This document shows, piece by piece, positions 18,070 to 27,059 of a stretch of DNA of 64,000 bases. The position numbers and the translations under genes are program-made. How positions within the stretch are numbered: the stretch's first letter is position 1; the number at the start of each line of letters is the position of its first letter. The notes under the pieces were generated by a model, which made no database searches, was not told where the DNA came from, and saw only the letters and a program-made list of their open reading frames with translations. The stretch spans positions 1 to 64,000 of the forward strand of contig JAHHGT010000001.1 in NCBI GenBank assembly GCA_019359745.1, given 5' to 3'. This DNA comes from Aphanothece saxicola GSE-SYN-MK-01-06B (GTDB lineage Bacteria; Cyanobacteriota; Cyanobacteriia; PCC-6307; Cyanobiaceae).

Positions 18070-19122
18070 ATGACAGCCACCCTCTCCCCCGGTGCTGCGG
18101 CCCCGTCCACGGCCGCGCCGGCCGCCCCGCACCTGCGCGAGGACCTGCTGACGCCACGCTTCTACACGACCCAGATCGCCAAGGCGGCCCGCACCGACCT
18201 GGAGCAGCAACGGCCGGCCTTCGACGCGATGCTCGCCGAAATGGAGGCCGACTACAACCGGGAGCATTTCGATCGCAAGGCACCGCTCGACAGGCTCCGG
18301 GATCTCAGCCCCGAGGAGAAGCAGGCCTACGAGAGCTACCTGGTGCGCTCCTGCGTGTCGGAGTTCTCCGGATTCCTGCTGTTCAAGGAGCTCTCCCGCC
18401 GGCTGTTCCAGGCGCAGCGTCCTGAGATGGGGCGGCTGTTCCAGCTGATGGCCCGCGATGAGGCCCGCCATGCCGGCTTCCTCAACCGGGCGCTGGTGGC
18501 CGAAGGCATCGAAATCGACCTGCCCAGCCTGAGCACCAAGCGACCGATCACCTGGTTCCCCCTGAGCTGGGTGCTCTACAGCGTCTTCCTGTCGGAAAAG
18601 ATCGGCTACTGGCGCTACATCCTGATTGACCGCCATCTCAAGGACCACCCCGACAGCAACTTCGCGCCCCTGTTCGATTTCTTCGAACCCTGGTGCCAGG
18701 ACGAGAACCGCCATGGGGACATCTTCAACATGCTGATCCGCTGCTGGCCCGGCCTGCGCCAGGGCTTTCGCGGCAAGTTGCTGAGTCGCTTCTTTCTCTG
18801 GTCGGTGTTTCTCACCCACAGCCTCACGGTGTGTGAGCGCGGCGACTTCTACCGGATCCTGGGCATGGATCCGGAGGCCTTTGACGCGGAGGTGATGCGC
18901 CAGACCAATCGGACGGCCCGCCGTGCCTTCCCCTGGGTGTTCGACCTGGAGAACGGCCAGTTCATCGCCCTGCGCGATCGCCTCGTCGCCTGCTTCCAGG
19001 AGATGGGCGCCGCCCGCCGCGAAGGGGCCTCCCCGATGCAGAAGCTCGGCCTGAAGCTGCGCTTCGGTGGGCTGCTGTGGCGCCAGTTCTTCCAGCCGAT
19101 GGTGCGGGTGGAGACGGTATGA
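18070..19122 (+). CDS. acsF: Mg-protoporphyrin IX monomethyl ester (oxidative) cyclase AcsF
   Basis: Diiron oxygenase that forms the fifth ring of chlorophyll (3,8-divinyl protochlorophyllide), membrane-associated. ATG 18070 (MTATLSPGAA) gives 350 residues, normal length; an upstream in-frame reading from 17953 runs through the operator region and is rejected. Diiron motifs are visible as MARDEARHAGF and CQDENRHGDI. Cyanobacteria often carry a constitutive and a low-oxygen copy. Clustering with heme oxygenase and HemN matches the low-oxygen copy (ChlA-II of Synechocystis). Its stop overlaps the next start by 4 bp. Confidence 0.92.
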   Translation: MTATLSPGAAAPSTAAPAAPHLREDLLTPRFYTTQIAKAARTDLEQQRPAFDAMLAEMEADYNREHFDRKAPLDRLRDLSPEEKQAYESYLVRSCVSEFSGFLLFKELSRRLFQAQRPEMGRLFQLMARDEARHAGFLNRALVAEGIEIDLPSLSTKRPITWFPLSWVLYSVFLSEKIGYWRYILIDRHLKDHPDSNFAPLFDFFEPWCQDENRHGDIFNMLIRCWPGLRQGFRGKLLSRFFLWSVFLTHSLTVCERGDFYRILGMDPEAFDAEVMRQTNRTARRAFPWVFDLENGQFIALRDRLVACFQEMGAARREGASPMQKLGLKLRFGGLLWRQFFQPMVRVETV

Positions 19123-19793
19123 ACGCCACTTACTGCGAGGCCTACAGCCGCATCAATGCCCTGGTGATCGTTGGAGAGGGCCTGGCGGACAGCCATTTCC
19201 GCCTGCTGGCCGGCCTGCTGCCGGAGGACAGGGACGACCTGATGCGGCTGGCGGCGATGGAGGGGCGCCATGCCCGTGACTTCGCCGGCTGCGGCAGGGA
19301 GCTGGGCATCCGTCCGGACCTGCCGCTGGCGCAGCGGCTGTTCGCGCCCCTGCATCGCCTGTTCCGCGAGGCGGTGCGCACGGGGGATCGGGTCAGTGCC
19401 CTGGTGATCCAGTGCCTGATCGTGGAGAGCTTCGCGGTGGCGGCCTACCGCTGCTACCAGCCGGTGGCCGATGCCTACGCCGCCCCGATCCTCCAGACGG
19501 TGCTGGACGATGAGGCCGAACACCTCGACTACGGCGAGCGTTGGCTGGCCGTCCGGTTCCCCGAGGTGGCGGCTCCGATCGCGGCCTGCTGTGAGCGCGC
19601 CGTACCGATCGTGCTGACGATGCTCAACGCCGTACGCGCCGATCTGACGGCGCTCGGCATCGACCCGGCCGAGCTGGTGGGCGAGTTCGTGGGCTGCTTC
19701 CAGGAGGCGATCGAGGCGGTCGGCTTCGAGCCGCGCCAGGCCCGGGCCCTGGTGGCGCGATTGGCGGGCCAGGCGGTGGAGCTGGCGACCTAG
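19119..19793 (+). CDS. Aldehyde-deformylating-oxygenase-like diiron protein
   Basis: A 224-residue ferritin-like protein clearly related to cyanobacterial ADO, which converts fatty aldehydes to alkanes. All six iron ligands are present with exactly the family spacing: E20, E48, H51, E103, E132 and H135. Conserved surroundings include YSRINALVIVGE, MEGRHARDF, IVESFAVAAY and PVADAY. No acyl-ACP reductase gene is next to it, which is where ADO usually sits. Instead it is translationally coupled (ATGA) to acsF. It may be an alternative alkane synthase or a diiron protein repurposed for the low-oxygen chlorophyll pathway. Confidence 0.8.
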   Translation: MNATYCEAYSRINALVIVGEGLADSHFRLLAGLLPEDRDDLMRLAAMEGRHARDFAGCGRELGIRPDLPLAQRLFAPLHRLFREAVRTGDRVSALVIQCLIVESFAVAAYRCYQPVADAYAAPILQTVLDDEAEHLDYGERWLAVRFPEVAAPIAACCERAVPIVLTMLNAVRADLTALGIDPAELVGEFVGCFQEAIEAVGFEPRQARALVARLAGQAVELAT

Positions 19794-19794
19794 G

Positions 19795-20835
19795 TCAGAA
19801 CCCCGCCTCGTCGAGCATCCCCCGCAGCACCTCGGCGCTGTGGCGCAACTGCCCCATCTCCTTCTCGGTCAGGGCCATCTGCACCAGGGCGGCGGCGCCG
19901 CTGTCGTTGACGATCGTGGGCAGGCTGAGGCAGACATCGGGCAGGCCGTAGTGGCCGTGGCTGCGGCTGCTCACGGTGAGCATCTGGTCCTTGCTGCGCA
20001 GCACCGCCTCGACGATCTCGGCGGTGGCCAGCCCGATCGCCCAGGAGGTGCTGCCCTTGAGCCGGATGATCTCGTAGGCGGCCTGGCGCACTTCGGCGTG
20101 GAACAGCTCCTGAAGCTCAGGGTCCGCCAGGGTGCGACTGCCTTCCCAGCCGCCATCGACCAGCCCGGAGCCAGCCACCGTCACCCGGCTCCAGAGCGGC
20201 ACCTCGGAATCGCCGTGTTCACCGATCACGCAGGCCTGGACGTCGTGGGGATCAATCCCCAGCCGGCGACTGATGGCCATACGGAAGCGGGCCGAATCGA
20301 GCACGGTGCCCGAGCCGATCACCCGATGGGCGGGAAAGCCGCTCAGCTGGCCGGCGATGTGGGTGAGCACATCCACCGGGTTGCTCACCACCAGCAGCAC
20401 CGCCCGGGGGCAGTGGAGCGCGATCGGCGGCACGAGCTTGCGGAACAGGGACGCATTGCGCTCGATCAGCTCCCGCCGTGACTGGCCCGGCTGCTGGGCC
20501 ACACCGGCGGTGATCACCACCAGGTCGGCATCGCGTCCCTCCGCCTCCACGCTCCCGGCGCGCAGGTCGGTGCGGGGCAGGAACGGCAAGCCATGGCAGA
20601 GGTCCATCACCTCCCCCTCCAGCCGATCCTGGGCCACATCCACCAGCACCAGTTCCTCCTGGCAGCCCCGATGCAGGATCGCCACGGCGCAGGCCATGCC
20701 CACGGCGCCGCAGCCCACGATCACGACCTTGCGGCCGGGGAGGGTGCGGCCCCGCGCCTGGGCGCCGGTGGGCAGCAGCAGGTTGCAGAAGGGGGTGGCG
20801 GAGCCCCCGCCGACCGCCGGGGTGAGATCAGGCAC
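19795..20835 (-). CDS. ldh: L-lactate dehydrogenase
   Basis: NADH-dependent reduction of pyruvate to L-lactate. NAD-binding motif VIVGCGAVGMACAVAI; the specificity loop reads ITAGVAQQPGQSR with Gln at the position that is Arg in malate dehydrogenases, so lactate dehydrogenase is favoured. The catalytic His is in CVIGEHGDSEVPLWS. Length 346 includes an extra ~35-residue N-terminal tail; a start closer to the GxGxxG is possible. It ends 1 bp from the ADO-like stop (convergent). A fermentation enzyme inside a low-oxygen tetrapyrrole cluster fits micro-oxic growth. Confidence 0.85.
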   Translation of the reverse strand: MPDLTPAVGGGSATPFCNLLLPTGAQARGRTLPGRKVVIVGCGAVGMACAVAILHRGCQEELVLVDVAQDRLEGEVMDLCHGLPFLPRTDLRAGSVEAEGRDADLVVITAGVAQQPGQSRRELIERNASLFRKLVPPIALHCPRAVLLVVSNPVDVLTHIAGQLSGFPAHRVIGSGTVLDSARFRMAISRRLGIDPHDVQACVIGEHGDSEVPLWSRVTVAGSGLVDGGWEGSRTLADPELQELFHAEVRQAAYEIIRLKGSTSWAIGLATAEIVEAVLRSKDQMLTVSSRSHGHYGLPDVCLSLPTIVNDSGAAALVQMALTEKEMGQLRHSAEVLRGMLDEAGF

Positions 20836-20946
20836 CGGCGGCAGGGGCCTGGGGGTGGCTCGAACGGGTCGATGCGGGTGGGTTCATGGCGCCTCCGCCC
20901 TGGGAATCAGGCCGTCAGCCAACAGAAACACCCTTGAGCGCCGCTG

Positions 20947-21381
20947 TCACGGCCCCGGGACCACACCAGGGGGTGTTCCCCGAAGCGAACAACCGACGGC
21001 CACCGGCGCCCGGGGCGGCAGCCCCCCGGCCCGCTCCTGGAGCCAGCCTGACGGGATGGCGAGGCTGCCGGCGCAGCCGCCGAAGCGCAGCTGCAGCCAC
21101 GTGATCACGGACGCGTCACCAGCCACGATGGCTTCAATGCGCTCCCCGTGGGGGTCGGCGTGTCGGGCCCCTGCAGGGTGGCTGAAGGCCTGGCCCAGCC
21201 GCAGCTCCTCCACCAGATCCGGCCCCAGGTACCAGAGCTCCACGTCCGCTCCCTTGCGCTGGCGGCGTTCCTCGATCAGTTCACGCAGCTGCCCGTCCTC
21301 GCTGAGCTCCCCCAGCGGAGCCACCAGAAAGGAGAAGGAGCGCAGGGGCGCGGTGGTCGAGGTCTGGGTGCTGGCGGACAT
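20947..21381 (-). CDS. Ycf54-like cyclase partner protein
   Basis: A 144-residue protein from ATG 21381. Its core aligns by eye with Ycf54, the AcsF partner needed for oxidative cyclase activity: SFSFLVAPLGEL against the N-terminal strand, LIEERRQRKGADVELWYLG against LKERQRNYHE...IDFWLV, and AIVAGDASVITWLQLRF against AIISTNPTFITWLKLRL. It is more divergent and longer than standard Ycf54, so it is probably a second copy that pairs with the AcsF encoded 3 kb away. It is divergent from the heme oxygenase gene and shares its intergenic region. Confidence 0.72.
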   Translation of the reverse strand: MSASTQTSTTAPLRSFSFLVAPLGELSEDGQLRELIEERRQRKGADVELWYLGPDLVEELRLGQAFSHPAGARHADPHGERIEAIVAGDASVITWLQLRFGGCAGSLAIPSGWLQERAGGLPPRAPVAVGCSLRGTPPGVVPGP

Positions 21382-21451
21382 GGCGTCGTGGGGGTGCGGT
21401 GTCGGGGGGTTGCAACGAAATTGTTGCCACAGAAGCATGGAACAACAGTAC

Positions 21452-21462
21452 CGTTATAGCGT
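21452..21462 (+). promoter_or_regulatory. CGTTATNNCGT motif shared with the acsF promoter region
   Basis: CGTTATAGCGT lies 46 bp upstream of the heme oxygenase start. The same pattern (CGTTATGACGT, 18040-18050) lies 19 bp upstream of acsF on the same strand. Both are just upstream of the two halves of the tetrapyrrole island. A nearby GCAAC/GTTGC repeat (21412-21427) and TTGTT/AACAA pair (21421-21445) make the region symmetrical. Interpretation as a shared regulator site is inference. Confidence 0.35.
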
Positions 21463-21508
21463 ATGAATCAGCGCCCTTTCGGGCCCGTTCCCCCAGGCAC
21501 CGTTCCCC

Positions 21509-22210
21509 ATGACCACCGCCATCCCTGATGCCATCTCCGGCGCCATCTCCGACCATGCCGGACCCGCCGATGTGCTCGCGCGCAAGGGCTTCGGACCCCG
21601 GGTGCGACGGCTCCATGGCCGCATCGGTGCCGCCCATCACCAGGCCGAGGGCATGTCCTTCTCCCGGTCCCTGCTGGCAGGTCAGGCCAACCCCCGCCAG
21701 CTGGCGGCCCTGGTCCGTGCCCTCGCCCCCGCCTACGACCTGATCGAGACCCAGGGCCCCCTGCTCTCCGCCGCCCTGGGAGCCGAAGGTTTCCCCTGGG
21801 CCGACCTGGCCCGCAGCCAGGCCCTGCGCGAGGACATCGCCAGGCTGGCCGTTGTCCCGGCCACGCCCGCCTCTGCGGCGGCCGACATCTGGCTGGAGCA
21901 CCTGCAGCGCCTCGCGAAGCAGGCCCCCCATCGGTTCATGGCCCACGTCTACGTGCGCTACGGCGGCGATCTCTCCGGTGGCCAGCAACTGGCCGAACAG
22001 GCCAACGCCATCCTCAGGGGACTGGGCCTGCCGCCCCTGCAGTTCTGGGAGTTCCAGCGCCCCATCCCCAGGCTGAAGCAGGTGCTCCATGACGCCATCG
22101 AGCGGATGGACCTCAGCGAAGACGAGGAGCAGGAGCTGCTGGAGGAAGCGGTGGTCGCCTTCCACGACACCCAGCGGTTGCTGGCGGAGCTGGGGGACCT
22201 CGCCGCCTAG
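21509..22210 (+). CDS. ho: Heme oxygenase
   Basis: Ferredoxin-dependent opening of heme to biliverdin IX-alpha, the first step of phycobilin synthesis; soluble. Family features are the proximal-His region GAAHHQAEGMSFSRSLL, VYVRYGGDLSGGQQLAEQA with the conserved glycine helix, and ILRGLGLPPLQFWEF. Length 233 is normal. It is followed 47 bp later by hemN on the same strand, reproducing the ho2-hemN pair of the Synechocystis low-oxygen operon, so it is more likely a micro-oxic isoform than the housekeeping HO1. Confidence 0.92.
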   Translation: MTTAIPDAISGAISDHAGPADVLARKGFGPRVRRLHGRIGAAHHQAEGMSFSRSLLAGQANPRQLAALVRALAPAYDLIETQGPLLSAALGAEGFPWADLARSQALREDIARLAVVPATPASAAADIWLEHLQRLAKQAPHRFMAHVYVRYGGDLSGGQQLAEQANAILRGLGLPPLQFWEFQRPIPRLKQVLHDAIERMDLSEDEEQELLEEAVVAFHDTQRLLAELGDLAA

Positions 22211-22257
22211 CCGCCCCGCCCGTCCCCCTCTCTCCCGCCACACTCCCTCCCAACACC

Positions 22258-23628
22258 ATGACCCCAGCGGCCACCGTTTCAGCGCCCGGCGCCAGCACGA
22301 TCGATCTGCTGCTCAAGCACGACCGGCCCGTGCCCCGCTACACGAGCTACCCCACGGCTGCGGCCTTTCACGGGGGCGTCACCGCAGCCGATCTCGAGAG
22401 CCAGCTGGCCCGCCGGACGGACGAGCCGCTGTCGCTCTACGTGCATGTGCCCTTCTGCCGCAACGCCTGCTGGTTCTGCGGCTGCAACCGCGTCACCACC
22501 GGCGCCGGTTCCAAGGTGGTGGGCCCCTACCTGGAGGCCCTGGCCACTGAACTGGAGCTGATCACGCGCCACTCCGCCCAGCGGCGGCGCCTCGCCCAGC
22601 TGCACTGGGGCGGGGGCACCCCCAACTACCTGACGATCCCCGAGCGCGAGAGCCTCTGGCGGTTGATCGAGCGTCACTTCGATCTGGCGGACGACCTGGA
22701 GGCCTCCATCGAGGTCAATCCGGAGGCCCTCAGCCGGGAGGATGTGATGGAGCTGCGCCGCCTGGGCTTCACCCGGATCAGCTTCGGTATCCAGGATGCC
22801 GATCCCCTGGTGCAGCAGGCGGTGAACCGTGTGGTGCCGGTCGACCAGCTGCGCCGGGCCATGGCCTGGATGCGGGAGGCGGACTTCGACAGCGTCAACG
22901 TGGATCTGATCTGCGGGCTGCCGCTGCAGACCCCGGAGCGTTTCGACGCCACCCTGGCCCTGGTGCAGGACCTGCGCCCCGATCGGGTCTCCCTGTTCTC
23001 CTTCGCCTACCTGCCTGAGCAGCTGCCCCTGCAGCGCAAGATCGCGCCGGAGGATCTGCCCTCCCAGCGCCAGCGGCTGCAGATGCTGGAGAGTGCCGCC
23101 TCCCGGCTGGGCGGGTGCGGTTACGACGCCATCGGCATGGATCACTACGCCCTCTCCGGCGACAGCCTGGCCGTGGCGGCGCAGGAGGGGCGCCTGCACC
23201 GCAACTTCCAGGGCTACACCACCGGTGGGGAGCTGGAGTTGCTGGGGGTGGGCCCCACGGCCATCAGCCAGTTCCCCGGGCTGTTCAGTCAGAACCAGCG
23301 GGATCTGAAGGCCTACGCGGCCAGCCTCGCCGCCGGCCAGCTGCCGGTGGAGCGGGGGCTGGTGGTCAGTGATCCGGAGGTGCTGGAGCGGCGTGAGCTG
23401 ATCCGGGAGGTGATGTGCCATTTCAAGGTGGCGATCGATCCGCAGCGCTTCAGCCGCGAATGGGCCGATCTGACCCTGCTCGCCGACGACGGCTTGGTGC
23501 GGCTGAGCCAGACCGACGGCCTGGGCCTGGTGGAGGTCACGGCCTCGGGCCGCTGGCTGATCCGCACCGTGGCAGCCGTGTTCGACCCCACCCAGCGCCG
23601 GGCGGCCTCCGGATCGCGGCTGATCTGA
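22258..23628 (+). CDS. hemN: Oxygen-independent coproporphyrinogen III oxidase
   Basis: Radical SAM enzyme that replaces oxygen-dependent HemF in heme and chlorophyll synthesis at low oxygen. The cluster motif is HVPFCRNACWFCGCNR (CxxxCxxC, plus the extra Cys of true HemN) at about residue 62. LHWGGGTPNYL is the SAM-binding GGGTP motif. LGFTRISFGIQDADPLVQQAVNR is typical of the family and is longer than shown here. Full length at 456 residues. Convergent with the short-chain dehydrogenase 7 bp away. Confidence 0.94.
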   Translation: MTPAATVSAPGASTIDLLLKHDRPVPRYTSYPTAAAFHGGVTAADLESQLARRTDEPLSLYVHVPFCRNACWFCGCNRVTTGAGSKVVGPYLEALATELELITRHSAQRRRLAQLHWGGGTPNYLTIPERESLWRLIERHFDLADDLEASIEVNPEALSREDVMELRRLGFTRISFGIQDADPLVQQAVNRVVPVDQLRRAMAWMREADFDSVNVDLICGLPLQTPERFDATLALVQDLRPDRVSLFSFAYLPEQLPLQRKIAPEDLPSQRQRLQMLESAASRLGGCGYDAIGMDHYALSGDSLAVAAQEGRLHRNFQGYTTGGELELLGVGPTAISQFPGLFSQNQRDLKAYAASLAAGQLPVERGLVVSDPEVLERRELIREVMCHFKVAIDPQRFSREWADLTLLADDGLVRLSQTDGLGLVEVTASGRWLIRTVAAVFDPTQRRAASGSRLI

Positions 23629-23635
23629 GCCGCCT

Positions 23636-24355
23636 TCAGCCCTCCAGCACGCAGTTGATCTTCAGCTCGAAGGGAACGGCGCTGGCGGGAAGCCGCAGCA
23701 ACTGGGCCGTGAGGGCGGCCAGATCCTCGGGCTGGGTCATGGCGTCGGCGGAAACTGCCGTCACCTCGGAGGCCATGCGCGTGTTCACCCAGCCCGGGCA
23801 GATCGCCGTCACGCGGATCCCAGCGTCCCAGCCCTCGTTGCGCATCGACTGGCAGAGGGCCATCAGGGCGAACTTGCTGCAGGGATAGGCCGCCAGGGAG
23901 CCCTTCACCCGCTGGCCGCTCATCGACACCAGGGTGATCACCCGGCCGTCACCGCTGGCCACCAGCGCCGGCCAGGCGGCCCGGCTGAGCCACCAGGGTC
24001 CCATCAGATTGACGCGCCACAGCGCCTCGATCTCCGCTTCCTGGCCGGCCTCGAACAGCAGGCCCACCCGGGAGAACACCCCGGCGCAGTGGATCAGCCC
24101 ATCGATGCCGCCGAACTGGGACAGGGTCGCCGCCACCCAGCGGCTGGCCTGGGCGGGGTCGCGGGCGTCGTAGGCCTGCAGCAGCACCCGCTCGGGGCTG
24201 AGGCGGGCGGCCTCCAGCAGCGGGCCTGCCGGCAGCCCGTCGGGATTGCGCACACCGAGGCTGAGCCGATGGCCGTCGGCCAGAGCCCTCTCGGCGATGG
24301 CGCGGCCGATGCCCCGGCTGGCGCCGCTGATCAGCAGGGTGCGGGGCTGGGTCAT
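23636..24355 (-). CDS. Short-chain dehydrogenase/reductase
   Basis: NAD(P)-dependent Rossmann enzyme of 239 residues. The cofactor motif is LISGASRGIGRAIAERAL, the NNAG-equivalent reads IHCAGVFSR, the active Ser is in ITLVSMSGQRV, and the catalytic pair is in AAYPCSKFALMAL (Tyr-x3-Lys). The substrate cannot be predicted. It ends next to hemN in the convergent direction and is not obviously part of the tetrapyrrole set. Confidence 0.85.
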   Translation of the reverse strand: MTQPRTLLISGASRGIGRAIAERALADGHRLSLGVRNPDGLPAGPLLEAARLSPERVLLQAYDARDPAQASRWVAATLSQFGGIDGLIHCAGVFSRVGLLFEAGQEAEIEALWRVNLMGPWWLSRAAWPALVASGDGRVITLVSMSGQRVKGSLAAYPCSKFALMALCQSMRNEGWDAGIRVTAICPGWVNTRMASEVTAVSADAMTQPEDLAALTAQLLRLPASAVPFELKINCVLEG

Positions 24356-24383
24356 GGCCGGCAGGTGCGGAGGAAGGGAGGGA

Positions 24384-24417
24384 CAAAAAAAGGAGCTGAC
24401 CGCCGTGGTCAGCTCCT
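24384..24417 (-). terminator. Rho-independent terminator of amt-glnK
   Basis: An 11-bp perfect stem (AGGAGCTGACC 24391-24401 with GGTCAGCTCCT 24407-24417), 5-nt loop, and an A-run on its left, which is a U-run in the minus-strand transcript. It sits 34 bp downstream of the glnK stop. Confidence 0.85.
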
Positions 24418-24451
24418 GGTGATGGTCTCCTGAACCGCAGGGATCGTGGGA

Positions 24452-26253
<1,802 letters not shown>

Positions 26254-26317
26254 TGGAGAAGAGGGAACCCTTGCTCAGTGGCCGCCTTTCACCCTCTGCT
26301 TATGGAGACCAACCATG

Positions 26318-26333
26318 TGTAGCAACAACCACA
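26318..26333 (-). promoter_or_regulatory. Candidate NtcA site upstream of amt
   Basis: TGTAGCAACAACCACA on the plus strand reads as TGTG-N8-TACA on the coding strand, one base from the GTAN8TAC consensus of NtcA. It is centred about 72 bp upstream of the amt start codon. I could not place a convincing -10 box at the expected distance. Confidence 0.4.
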
Positions 26334-26362
26334 AACACCCGCTCCGACGAGCAAACGGTCAC

Positions 26363-26387
26363 AAAAAAGCCGGGAGAGACTCCCGGC
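26363..26387 (-). terminator. Rho-independent terminator of cpcB
   Basis: GCCGGGAG (26369-26376) pairs with CTCCCGGC (26380-26387), with an A-run at 26363-26368 that becomes a U-run in the minus transcript. It ends the cpcB transcript about 32 bp after the stop, so no further phycobilisome gene is cotranscribed. Confidence 0.85.
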
Positions 26388-26418
26388 CAAGAGTTGTGCT
26401 GAACGCGAGCGGCCGGAC

Positions 26419-26937
26419 TCAGGAGACCGCAGCGGCGGCGCGATCGAAGTAGGTGCCCACTTCCGACATCAGGGCGGCGCAGTCGCCCTGGGTGATGCCG
26501 TTGCGATCGCTGGCGATGCCGATGGCGGCGTCCTTCATCTTGCGGATGCCTTCGGCCACGGAAGCGCCGGGGACGCCGAGGGCCAGGTAGGTCTCACGCA
26601 GACCATTGAGGCAACGGTCCTCGAGGACCGAGGCATCACCGGTGAAAATCGCGTAGGTGATGTAGCGAAGAACGATCTCCATGTCGCGCAGGCAGGCGGC
26701 CATGCGGCGATGGGTGTAGGCATTGCCGCCGGGGGCGATCAGGGCGGGCTGCTGGTCGAACAGATCGCGGGCCGCGTTGGTGACGATCTTGGAGGCGTTG
26801 GAGGTGATGCGGTTGACGGTGTCCATCCGCTTGTTGCTCTCGACCACCATGGCTCCCAGGGCATCGATCTGGCCGGGGCTGAGGAATTCGCCGCGGGCGT
26901 CGGCCTGGGCGACGAGCTTGGTGAAGGCGTCGAACAT
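26419..26937 (-). CDS. cpcB: C-phycocyanin beta subunit (orphan copy)
   Basis: Light-harvesting phycobiliprotein of the phycobilisome rod. From ATG 26937 ([18 protein letters not shown]) the protein has the exact family length of 172 residues. Both bilin cysteines are present (Cys82 in [11 protein letters not shown], Cys153 in ITQGDCAAL), as is the methylated Asn72 in [11 protein letters not shown]. There is no cpcA next to it: a terminator follows immediately and amt lies beyond, while a GST gene is divergent upstream. It therefore appears to be a stand-alone cpcB, separate from any main cpcBA operon. Confidence 0.95.
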   Translation of the reverse strand: MFDAFTKLVAQADARGEFLSPGQIDALGAMVVESNKRMDTVNRITSNASKIVTNAARDLFDQQPALIAPGGNAYTHRRMAACLRDMEIVLRYITYAIFTGDASVLEDRCLNGLRETYLALGVPGASVAEGIRKMKDAAIGIASDRNGITQGDCAALMSEVGTYFDRAAAAVS

Positions 26938-27059
26938 GGGGTGTTGCTGGGGAGCGTGGGTCCCCAAACTTTAGGTTCGTCGTCCTTGGTGGTGCGAGGG
27001 CCGCCTGCGGGTTCTGACCAGGGGGGATGCCTAGGCTGCAGTCCCCGTATGTCCCCGCC

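Noticed and set aside
19795-20835. Malate dehydrogenase
   Set aside because: The substrate loop has Gln (AGVAQQPGQSR) where malate dehydrogenases have Arg.
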